Origin: Candidatus Nanopelagicales bacterium | GTDB taxonomy: Bacteria > Actinomycetota > Actinomycetes > S36-B12 > UBA5976 | Length of the DNA: 6,186 nucleotides | Reading direction: 5' to 3' | NCBI GenBank assembly: GCA_030831445.1 | Contig: JAURLB010000173.1 | Span: 1 to 6,186, forward strand | Part shown: one piece after another, positions 1 through 5,797 of the stretch | How the letters are laid out: each line of letters opens with the position of its first letter | How positions within the stretch are numbered: position 1 is the first letter of the stretch | Translations under genes and position numbers: made by a program | The notes under the pieces: model-generated | Seen by the model: only the letters and a program-made list of their open reading frames with translations | Databases searched by the model: none | What the model was told of the DNA's origin: nothing

Positions 1-1
1 C

Positions 2-601
2 ATCACATACATTGCGTTTATTGCCCCCGCACTTCTCGCTACATCCGCCATGAACGGGGCGATATACGATTCAACGTGGAATGTCTTTTTCAAAATGCGC
101 TACGCCAGAACGTATCAGGGAATGTTATCGACGTCACTAGGCCCACTTGATGTGGCCTTAGGTGAAATAAGTTGGGCGCTTTTGCGCGGGTTTGCCTATG
201 CACTTGGATTTATGGCGATAGTGACTCCTCTAGGAATTGTTATTTCCTGGTGGGCACTCTTAGCAGTGCCGACTGCCGTACTTATCGCATTCGGTTTTGC
301 ATCACTTGGAATGTCGATTACAAGTTATCTAACTTCGTTTCAACAGATGAACTGGCTCAACTTCTTCCTGTTACCTATGTTTCTCTTTTCGGGAACATTC
401 TTCCCCTTGGACATCTATCCAGAATCTATTCAATTTTTTGTGAAATTACTGCCGCTCTGGCATGCAGTTGAATTAATGCGCGACGTCATGCTCGGCGCAT
501 TGCATCTGGGAGATCTCATTCATGTCGCCTATTTTGTAGTCATGATTGCTGTCGGGTTAACGTTCACTACGAAACGCTTAACCGACTTGTTTATGAGATA
601 G
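2..601 (+). CDS. ABC-2 type transporter permease, NodJ-like (5' truncated by window edge)
   Basis: Membrane subunit of an ABC exporter; the family moves lipid-linked sugars, lipo-oligosaccharides or drugs out across the cytoplasmic membrane using a separate ATPase. The reading frame is open from the first bases, so the gene begins outside the window; 199 residues are visible and about 60 are missing compared with typical NodJ-like proteins (about 260). Visible features: a hydrophobic segment at the very start (YIAFIAPALL), a cytoplasmic stretch with the family-type RTYQGMLSTSLGPLDVALGE pattern, further membrane segments at about residues 62-82, 84-106, 117-136 and 171-188, and the characteristic FSGTFFPLDIYP motif (about 129-140) followed by LPLWHAVELMRD. 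The methionine codon at position 50 is internal, because family-conserved sequence continues upstream of it. The partner ATPase is expected to the left; the ABC ATPase at 1805-2599 is convergent and not an obvious partner. Substrate unknown. The last 24 nt overlap the end of ung. Confidence 0.88.
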   Translation: MTYIAFIAPALLATSAMNGAIYDSTWNVFFKMRYARTYQGMLSTSLGPLDVALGEISWALLRGFAYALGFMAIVTPLGIVISWWALLAVPTAVLIAFGFASLGMSITSYLTSFQQMNWLNFFLLPMFLFSGTFFPLDIYPESIQFFVKLLPLWHAVELMRDVMLGALHLGDLIHVAYFVVMIAVGLTFTTKRLTDLFMR

Positions 602-1267
602 ACACCAGTTAATTGGTTCGTTTCCATACGACACGAGAATTTCATTCGCTTTGCTAAAGGGTTTACTTCCGAAAAATCCTCTATGAGCAGACAAAGGGCT
701 GGGATGAACACTTTTGATTACTCGGGAAGGTTCAAGATAAGTTGAAACAGCATGAGCGTCGCTTCCCCAAAGAATTGACACAAAATGCTGATTAGATTGC
801 GCCAATCCTTGAATCGCATGCAACGTAATCTGCTCCCAACCTAATTTGTAATGACTACGCGCTTCACCTACCCTGACAGTGAGTGTTCGATTGAGAAGTA
901 ACACACCCTGGTCGACCCACTGAGACAGATCCCCCGAGCTAGCGGCAGGACAACCTAAATCATCACTTAATTCTTTGAAGATGTTTCGTAATGACGCCGG
1001 TAAAGATTGCACGTTATCTGGCACAGAAAATGCCCAACCAACAGCGTGACCTTTAGTCGGATAGGGATCCTGCCCAACTATTAGAACATTAACGTCTTCT
1101 ACAGGCATCTGGAGAGCCCTGAAGATATTAGACCCGTTCGGGGCATATTCAAAACCATTCGCTAAATCTTCACGCAGTTGCAAACCTATCTCACGAAGTA
1201 ATTGCTCGTCAGATGCTAAAAACTTAAACCACGATTCATGAACTAAAGCCTCGAATCCTGAGGGCAC
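578..1267 (-). CDS. ung: Uracil-DNA glycosylase, family 1
   Basis: Cytoplasmic base-excision repair enzyme that cleaves uracil from DNA arising by cytosine deamination or dUTP incorporation. The 229-residue product has the usual family-1 length. Visible motifs: water-activating loop GQDPYP at 65-70 with catalytic Asp67; Phe80 at the uracil-stacking position; LLLN at 123-126 with Asn126 as the uracil-binding residue; and HPSPLSAHRGFFG at 188-200 with catalytic His188 and the DNA-intercalating Leu192. Spacing between these residues agrees with the E. coli enzyme to within 2 residues. Pro follows QDPY where E. coli has His, as I recall for actinobacterial homologues. I choose the GTG at 1267: it overlaps the stop of the upstream Nudix gene by one base (TAGTG), a GGAG lies 10 nt upstream, and homology begins just after it. 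The same frame stays open to 1408, but that extension is an alternative frame of the Nudix gene and does not look like Ung. It is the last gene of a three-gene operon. Confidence 0.96.
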   Translation of the reverse strand: MPSGFEALVHESWFKFLASDEQLLREIGLQLREDLANGFEYAPNGSNIFRALQMPVEDVNVLIVGQDPYPTKGHAVGWAFSVPDNVQSLPASLRNIFKELSDDLGCPAASSGDLSQWVDQGVLLLNRTLTVRVGEARSHYKLGWEQITLHAIQGLAQSNQHFVSILWGSDAHAVSTYLEPSRVIKSVHPSPLSAHRGFFGSKPFSKANEILVSYGNEPINWCLSHKQVG

Positions 1268-1797
1268 TATCTCATTACTCCAAGGTACGAGAGCGCAGAT
1301 TTCACAACAAAGTGTTGACCATTTGCCATTTCGGACTCCAAGAAGCCGTCTGTGATTGCATCGATATCCAACCAGACAAAGTCCAATGCAGCCTGCGAAG
1401 GTTGGCACTCCCCTGCAACCACAATTGTGTAGCCAAGAGCGATAGCGTGTTGCCGAGAATCAACGAGTCCCGTTTGTGAAGCTTCCGGAAAATATTCAAA
1501 CACACCAAAAGGTTGTAGCGTGGCAGGAACCCGAGCAAAAGCCACTGGGCCTAAATCTTTATCAAGGTGACGGATAATTGCCTCTCGGATTCCTTCACGA
1601 AATTTCACTCGGCCCGTAACCAAACTTCTACGAATTTCACCTTCTGCACTGGCGGTTAAGAGCAATCCAACTTGAGTAACACTGCCAGATTCGTCTACTC
1701 GTATCGGCACCAAATTAACGTACACAATAGGTATACGTCGGCGAATTGCTTCAAAATCGTCGCCTGGCAGCCAATTCTCGTCGAGATCAAAAGCCAT
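1267..1797 (-). CDS. Nudix-fold protein with degenerate Nudix box (actinobacterial DUF4916-like)
   Basis: A 176-residue soluble protein resembling actinobacterial proteins annotated as Nudix hydrolase family (DUF4916, from memory). The Nudix box would be residues 62-83. Its first Gly (62), Glu68, Arg76, Leu78 and last Gly (83) are present, but the metal-binding REUXEE core reads RHLDKD, so the Glu ligands are replaced by His, Lys and Asp. Other conserved-looking blocks are RRRIPIVYVNLVPIRV (20-34) and EYFP...DSRQHAIALGY (101-123). Catalytic activity is therefore doubtful and the substrate is unknown. The ATG at 1797 is well supported: AGGA lies 5 nt upstream and overlaps the stop codon of the ABC ATPase gene, which ends 7 nt before this start. 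The stop overlaps the GTG of ung, so translation of all three genes is probably coupled. The family link is moderately sure; the function is not. Confidence 0.85.
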   Translation of the reverse strand: MAFDLDENWLPGDDFEAIRRRIPIVYVNLVPIRVDESGSVTQVGLLLTASAEGEIRRSLVTGRVKFREGIREAIIRHLDKDLGPVAFARVPATLQPFGVFEYFPEASQTGLVDSRQHAIALGYTIVVAGECQPSQAALDFVWLDIDAITDGFLESEMANGQHFVVKSALSYLGVMR

Positions 1798-1804
1798 GTT
1801 TGTC

Positions 1805-2599
1805 CTATTGTGTTATCAGCGTCCAGCGTTTGCCGGATGCAGTATCGTGTGAAAATAAGTTTAGTTGGTAGTCAAACAATTCCGAGAGATTTCTTGAATT
1901 CAATACTGATTGAATCTCTCCAGCAGCAATAACTTCACCCTGCTTTAGAAGCAATGCGTGCGTCATAGTGCTTGGGATTTCATCAACATGATGGGTCACC
2001 ATCACAACAACGGGCGACGTAGGCGATGTAGTTAGGCTATGGATCGCATCTATGAGCTGTTCGCGTCCCGCCACATCCAAACCAGCTGCGGGTTCGTCCA
2101 GCATCAACACTTCGGGGTCACTCATCATCGCTCTTGCTATCAATAACCTCTTCTTTTCGCCTTCGGAAAGCGTTATCCACCGCCTTCGAATTGCATGATC
2201 GAGTTTCCAATCAGCCAGCAGAGCAAGTGCTCGTTCATTGTCACTATCCTCATAGGTCTCTTGCCATGAGCCCGACATTGCGTAGGCGGCAGTTCGGACA
2301 GCATTGAGTACCGTTTCTTCATCGTCGATGAGTTGGGCCATACTTGAACTTGCTAAGCCAATTCTCTGCCTTAGGTCGAACACGTCAGTAAGACCTAGAA
2401 TCTCACCTAACACACTTGCATAACCACTCGAAGGATAGAGTCGAGCAGCCGCGATGGACATCAAAGTGCTCTTACCTGCTCCATTTGGGCCCACGATAAT
2501 CCAATGCTGACCTTCGTCAACACTCCAATTGATGTCATTCAAAATTTGATTTGATTCCCTGTGGAAAGTGACATCAGCGAACTCCAAGACAGCACTCAT
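1805..2599 (-). CDS. ABC transporter ATP-binding protein, stand-alone
   Basis: A single nucleotide-binding domain of 264 residues. In order: Walker A GPNGAGKST (37-45), signature LSEGE (144-148, a variant of LSGGQ), Walker B VLMLDEP (164-170) with catalytic Glu169, D-loop GLD (173-175) and switch His203 in VTHH. The Q-loop region (RIGLASSSMAQL, 79-90) has Ser where the usual Gln is expected, with a Gln only at 89. There are no membrane segments and no permease gene adjoining in the same direction. In overall pattern it resembles the YlmA/ModF-like ATPases rather than a typical importer subunit; this is from memory. It is the first gene of the operon with the Nudix protein and ung. The ATG at 2599 lacks a good Shine-Dalgarno sequence but sits 6 nt after a -10-like TAGGCT, so the mRNA may be leaderless. 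Either it pairs with a permease elsewhere or it has a non-transport role; the sequence cannot say which. Confidence 0.9.
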   Translation of the reverse strand: MSAVLEFADVTFHRESNQILNDINWSVDEGQHWIIVGPNGAGKSTLMSIAAARLYPSSGYASVLGEILGLTDVFDLRQRIGLASSSMAQLIDDEETVLNAVRTAAYAMSGSWQETYEDSDNERALALLADWKLDHAIRRRWITLSEGEKKRLLIARAMMSDPEVLMLDEPAAGLDVAGREQLIDAIHSLTTSPTSPVVVMVTHHVDEIPSTMTHALLLKQGEVIAAGEIQSVLNSRNLSELFDYQLNLFSHDTASGKRWTLITQ

Positions 2600-2650
2600 A
2601 GGCCTAGCCTAATCAAAGGTAATCAGTTGTTTGATGGCTAAGGTTCGGCT
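2600..2650. promoter_or_regulatory. Divergent promoter region between ABC ATPase operon and serB
   Basis: These 51 bp are the only non-coding DNA between two divergent genes, so promoters for both must lie here or inside the coding starts. TAGCCTA at 2605-2611 fits TANNNTA, which reads as a -10-like TANNNT on both strands: TAGCCT forward and TAGGCT reverse. The reverse copy ends 6 nt before the ATG at 2599, giving a leaderless transcript; the forward copy would give a leader of about 34 nt for serB. I see no convincing -35 hexamer on either strand. A promoter here is close to certain from context; the exact element is an inference. Confidence 0.5.
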
Positions 2651-3859
2651 GTGGCACACACCTACCTCTTGGTCATCAGCGGTCAGGATCAACCTGGGAT
2701 CACAAGTGATTTGCTGAATTGCCTTCCAGATGAAGACGTAGTGATTGATGTTCAACAAATTCTTAGCGAGGGGATGTTAACCCTGCATTTAATGATCCGG
2801 TCAAAGCAAAGCATCAATGCGCTTCATAATGACCTGGTCGCCAGAATGGATAATTTTGGTGTTGAACTCAGTATCCACGAAGCACAATCCAATTTTGTGG
2901 AAAACTCCACTGATCAACTCGTGGTAACTGTAATGGCTCAAGAACTCGCAGTTGCAACTTTATCCCACCTTACTCGAGCTATTCTTCAAACAGGTTGCAA
3001 CATAGACAGCATTCAAAGAGTAGCCAAATACCCGGTTACAGCATTGGAATTGAGAGTTTCTGGCGGCGACATAACTACACTCCGCCTCAAATTGTCAGAA
3101 ATCGCGATCAAAAACCATATTGATTTGGCAGTACAGAGTGGAAGCCTGCAACGCAGAGGCCGACATCTCATCGTTCTCGACGTTGATTCAACGCTCATTC
3201 AGGAAGAAGTCATCGATTTACTGGGAGAATTTCTCGGAGTGCGCCAAGAGATAGCGGCTATAACTGAACAGGCAATGCGAGGAGAAATCGATTTCGAATC
3301 GGCGCTACGTCAAAGAGTCCACCTACTTTCAGGTACGCCAATGAATGCTCTAAGCGAAGTCCAAGAAAAGGTGACATTGTCGCCAGGAGCAAGAACTCTT
3401 TTTCGAGTTCTGAAATATTTGGACTACAACATTGCGTTAGTTTCCGGTGGATTCGATTTCATTGTTGAGTATCTTGCGAAAGATCTGGGCGCTGACGCCT
3501 TTAAGGCTAACCGTCTTGAAGTAGTAGATGGCGTGCTAACGGGAAAAATTCAAGGTGATGTGATAGACAGAAATGCGAAGGCGCAGGCTCTCATTCGCTT
3601 TGCTCAAGAGTTTGAAATACCAATTGAACGGACGATTGCCATTGGCGATGGTGCTAATGACATTGACATGATGAGTGTGGCTGGATTGGGGATTGCTTTC
3701 AATGCGAAACCTGCAGTTCAGAAAGCGGCTGATACGAGCGTCAACGTTCCGTATTTGGATTCAATTCTCTACCTATTAGGAATTACCCGAGGAGAAATTG
3801 AACAACTCAATCGAGAACTTGGTGCTGCTAGTTTTCCGCTCGGGAATGATGAGCGATAG
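2651..3859 (+). CDS. serB: Phosphoserine phosphatase with two N-terminal ACT domains (SerB2-like)
   Basis: Hydrolyses O-phospho-L-serine to L-serine, the last step of the phosphorylated serine pathway, in the cytoplasm. Of 402 residues, about 1-80 and 88-160 form two ACT regulatory domains (the first with SGQDQPGIT at 10-18, the second with ITTL and PVTALELRVSG near 128-144), followed by a HAD phosphatase domain. HAD motif I is DVDST with nucleophile Asp177 and acid/base Asp179; Glu186 follows; motif II is SGGF (265-268); motif III Lys310; motif IV GDGANDIDM with Asp333 and Asp337. Domain order and length match Mycobacterium tuberculosis SerB2 (409 residues), whose ACT domains bind amino acids and mediate feedback control, so serine inhibition is likely. 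The GTG at 2651 is the only usable start: a stop codon lies in frame at 2639, and AAGG is 7 nt upstream. It is monocistronic, and its last 32 nt overlap sixA on the other strand. Confidence 0.96.
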   Translation: MAHTYLLVISGQDQPGITSDLLNCLPDEDVVIDVQQILSEGMLTLHLMIRSKQSINALHNDLVARMDNFGVELSIHEAQSNFVENSTDQLVVTVMAQELAVATLSHLTRAILQTGCNIDSIQRVAKYPVTALELRVSGGDITTLRLKLSEIAIKNHIDLAVQSGSLQRRGRHLIVLDVDSTLIQEEVIDLLGEFLGVRQEIAAITEQAMRGEIDFESALRQRVHLLSGTPMNALSEVQEKVTLSPGARTLFRVLKYLDYNIALVSGGFDFIVEYLAKDLGADAFKANRLEVVDGVLTGKIQGDVIDRNAKAQALIRFAQEFEIPIERTIAIGDGANDIDMMSVAGLGIAFNAKPAVQKAADTSVNVPYLDSILYLLGITRGEIEQLNRELGAASFPLGNDER

Positions 3860-4277
3860 TTTCAGCAGTCATTTCGGAAGGCGAATAATTCACTAGAACC
3901 CATTCAGCAGGTTTCAAACCGATTTGCCGCTTCGTCAATTCAGTGAGTGCCTGACTTATTGCTGGATTATGTCCCACGATTACGAGATTTTCCTGCCCAT
4001 TGGCGAGGATCAAGTCCAGATAATAACGCGCATCTTCGCTATAAAGCGATGCATCTATTACAAATGAAGGGGGTAAATTGAGAACCTCACAGAAGATCTC
4101 CCAGGTTTCAACAGTTCGTGAAGCAGGACTGACGAATACTCGATAAGTACTCAAATCAAATTCAGTTAAAGCACGAGCCGCGAGGCTTGCCTGACGTTTC
4201 CCCTCAACACTCAAAAGGCGTTTGAAATCATCGCTGGAAGGTTCCGCGTCCGCATGTCGAACAAAGAGAGTGTTCAC
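3828..4277 (-). CDS. sixA: SixA-type histidine phosphatase
   Basis: Small cytoplasmic phosphatase of the histidine phosphatase (RHG) superfamily. E. coli SixA dephosphorylates phosphohistidine on signalling or phosphotransfer proteins; the substrate here is unknown. With the start chosen the product has 149 residues, close to SixA (161). Catalytic-pocket residues are visible: Arg7 and nucleophile His8 in RHADAEP, Arg54 in SPASRTVETWE, and His103 in VGHNPA. I choose the GTG at 4277: it gives the usual family N-terminus (MNTLFVRHA) and begins one base after the fabI stop, so it looks translationally coupled. Earlier in-frame starts at 4310 (GTG), 4307 (ATG) and 4304 (GTG) would add up to 11 residues encoded inside fabI; they cannot be excluded but add nothing family-like. 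It is the last gene of the DUF3099-fabG-fabI-sixA run and overlaps the end of serB by 32 nt. Confidence 0.9.
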   Translation of the reverse strand: MNTLFVRHADAEPSSDDFKRLLSVEGKRQASLAARALTEFDLSTYRVFVSPASRTVETWEIFCEVLNLPPSFVIDASLYSEDARYYLDLILANGQENLVIVGHNPAISQALTELTKRQIGLKPAEWVLVNYSPSEMTAETIAHHSRAEN

Positions 4278-4278
4278 A

Positions 4279-5046
4279 CTATCCCATGACAGCGTGAACG
4301 CCACCATCACAATGAATCACTTCACCGGTGGTTTTTGGCATCCAATCACTCATCAACGCGATGCAAGTTTTAGCTGTTGGTATTGGGTCCATTGAATCCC
4401 AACCAAGGGGTGCACGGTCATTCCAGATGCTTTCAATTCGGTGGAAATCTGGAATGCCCTTGGCTGCAATTGAACCTAGAGGCCCAGCCGCAACCATGTT
4501 TACTCTCACTCCATATTGCCCTAAATCTCTTGCAAGGTAACGTCCTGTGGCCTCCAGGGCGGCTTTTGCGACACCCATCCAGTCATAAATAGGCCAAGCA
4601 ACTTTGGCATCAAACGTTAATCCCACGACACTTGATGTATCCGCGAGCAAAGGTTGAACTGCCACTGTCACGCTTTTCAAGGAGTATGCACTTACCTGCA
4701 ATGCTGTCGCGACATCACTCCATTCTGTGTTTAAGAAATTTCCACCTAATGCTTCTTTGGGCGCAAATGCAATGGAATGAAGCACTCCATCAAGATGTGG
4801 TACATGCTCTTGAAGTCGAGAAGATAATGTTGACAAGTCATTATCGTTCGTCACATCTAATTCTAAAACTTCAACTGGTTTTGGTAATTTTTCACTGACT
4901 CGCTTTGTCAACGATAGACCACGACCAAAACCGGTCAAAACAACATTTGCTCCTTGCTCTTGAGCCAATCTGGCTACTTCATAAGCAATTGACATCTGCG
5001 TGAGAACACCAGTGACAAGAAAATTCTTACCTTCAACGATTCCCAT
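4279..5046 (-). CDS. fabI: Enoyl-[acyl-carrier-protein] reductase (NADH), FabI/InhA-like
   Basis: Reduces trans-2-enoyl-ACP to acyl-ACP, the final reduction in each round of type II fatty-acid elongation. The 255 residues show the FabI form of the Rossmann fold: a nucleotide-binding start VTGVLTQMSIAYEVA (11-25, corresponding to InhA SGIITDSSIAFHIA), LDVT (63-66), HSIAFAP (90-96), and active site Phe145, Tyr154 and Lys161, with spacing identical to InhA Phe149, Tyr158 and Lys165. The C-terminus DGGVHAVMG is also InhA-like. Similarity to mycobacterial InhA (269 residues) runs along the whole protein, but the substrate-binding loop region (about 190-210) is roughly 10 residues shorter, pointing to normal FabI chain-length range rather than very long mycolate precursors. 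Ser91 aligns with InhA Ser94. The ATG at 5046 overlaps the fabG stop by one base (TAATG), with GGGA 5 nt upstream, so fabG and fabI are translationally coupled as in the mabA-inhA pair. Confidence 0.96.
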   Translation of the reverse strand: MGIVEGKNFLVTGVLTQMSIAYEVARLAQEQGANVVLTGFGRGLSLTKRVSEKLPKPVEVLELDVTNDNDLSTLSSRLQEHVPHLDGVLHSIAFAPKEALGGNFLNTEWSDVATALQVSAYSLKSVTVAVQPLLADTSSVVGLTFDAKVAWPIYDWMGVAKAALEATGRYLARDLGQYGVRVNMVAAGPLGSIAAKGIPDFHRIESIWNDRAPLGWDSMDPIPTAKTCIALMSDWMPKTTGEVIHCDGGVHAVMG

Positions 5047-5750
5047 TAATGTCCCATTCCTAATCCGCCATCAACAGGTATCACGGCTCCTGTAATGTAC
5101 CTCGCATTGTCTGAACTTAAAAAGAACACAGTTTCCGCAATTTCTTCAGGGCTGGCATAGCGAGCGAGCGGTATTGAACTCAAAATTTTGTTTCTCTGAT
5201 CTTCGGTCAGGTTTGCTGTCATATCTGTCTCCACAAATCCCGGCGCAATAACATTAACCCGAATTCCGCGCGAACCAACTTCACGCGCCAAACTTCTTGC
5301 TGCTCCAACTAAACCACTTTTACTCGCGGCATAATTCACTTGACCCGCACTACCAAGCAAACCCACCACACTGCCGACGAAGAGAATCGATCCCCGCTTT
5401 TGTTTTAGCATTGAGCCAACCACTTGTTGCGAAAAGCGAAGCGCTCCTAACAGATTCGTCGTGATAACACTTTCCAAGGCATCATCTGACATGCGCATAA
5501 AGAGCCCATCTTCAGTGATTCCTGCGTTGGCAATTACCACATCTGGCGCACCAAATTGTGTGACTGCCGCTTCTGTGGCCTCTTTAATTGATTTGAGCGA
5601 CGAAACATCACATGTGATTACTTGCGTTGCGAACGGCGCATCGCCACTTCGTGAGAACGCTACGACCACATCTCCGGCATCGTGGAATCGTTTCGCTATC
5701 GCAAGCCCGATTCCTCGGTTAGCACCCGTGATAAATACAGTTTGTGACAT
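5046..5750 (-). CDS. fabG: 3-oxoacyl-[acyl-carrier-protein] reductase
   Basis: NADPH-dependent short-chain dehydrogenase that reduces 3-oxoacyl-ACP to 3-hydroxyacyl-ACP, the first reduction of fatty-acid elongation. In 234 residues: cofactor motif TGANRGIG (8-15), NAG (75-77), Asn99, catalytic Ser127, Tyr140 and Lys144 (spacing +13 and +17, as in E. coli FabG), then PGFVETDMT (170-178) and the C-terminal IPVDGGLGMGH. This full FabG pattern, together with the coupled fabI, makes a generic SDR unlikely. I choose the ATG at 5750, which has GGGAG 5 nt upstream; the same frame also has a TTG at 5762 and GTG codons at 5756 and 5753, which would add up to 4 residues before the typical N-terminus. 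It follows the DUF3099 gene after 47 bp holding an inverted repeat. Confidence 0.95.
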   Translation of the reverse strand: MSQTVFITGANRGIGLAIAKRFHDAGDVVVAFSRSGDAPFATQVITCDVSSLKSIKEATEAAVTQFGAPDVVIANAGITEDGLFMRMSDDALESVITTNLLGALRFSQQVVGSMLKQKRGSILFVGSVVGLLGSAGQVNYAASKSGLVGAARSLAREVGSRGIRVNVIAPGFVETDMTANLTEDQRNKILSSIPLARYASPEEIAETVFFLSSDNARYITGAVIPVDGGLGMGH

Positions 5751-5767
5751 CACCACTCCCAAGGGGG

Positions 5768-5773
5768 AAATCT
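5768..5773 (-). promoter_or_regulatory. Candidate -10 element for fabG-fabI-sixA
   Basis: Read on the minus strand, this is TAGATT, a TANNNT match placed so that transcription would start near 5761, leaving a short leader containing the GGGAG ribosome-binding site. No recognisable -35 box lies 16-18 nt upstream. It overlaps one arm of the inverted repeat at 5770-5790, which would suit repression by a bound protein. A promoter here would be internal if the DUF3099 gene is co-transcribed. Confidence 0.25.
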
Positions 5774-5790
5774 ACTCGCCCGAGGTAGAT
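5770..5790. repeat. Inverted repeat in the DUF3099-fabG spacer
   Basis: A near-perfect 21-bp inverted repeat: left arm ATCTACTCG and right arm CGAGGTAGAT are complementary over 9 bp apart from one extra G, around a CC centre. It fills about half of the 47-bp spacer in front of fabG. It lacks a T-tract on either side, so it is unlikely to be an intrinsic terminator. A dimeric repressor operator, or an RNA hairpin that tunes transcription from the DUF3099 gene into fabG, are the two plausible roles. Both are inference; I do not recognise the motif. Confidence 0.6.
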
Positions 5791-5797
5791 AGGCGGC

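Noticed and set aside
604..617. Near-palindrome (ACCAG / TTGGT) just after the permease stop as a terminator
   Set aside because: The stem is 5 bp with one G-T pair, lies inside the ung coding sequence, and is followed by only a broken T-run. Too weak to call.
1268..1408. 47-codon upstream extension of ung
   Set aside because: The extension is a different frame of the well-supported Nudix gene, is rich in Cys and Arg, and lies before the point where Ung homology begins. The GTG at 1267 overlapping the Nudix stop is the better start.
3865..3890. Small inverted repeats (TTCG/CGAA and GAATAATTC) after serB as a terminator
   Set aside because: Four-base arms, no T-tract, and inside the sixA coding sequence.
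4278..4310. Earlier sixA starts inside fabI (GTG 4310, ATG 4307, GTG 4304)
   Set aside because: They add up to 11 residues before the family-typical MNTLFVRHA N-terminus. The stop-adjacent GTG at 4277 fits the coupling pattern of neighbouring genes.
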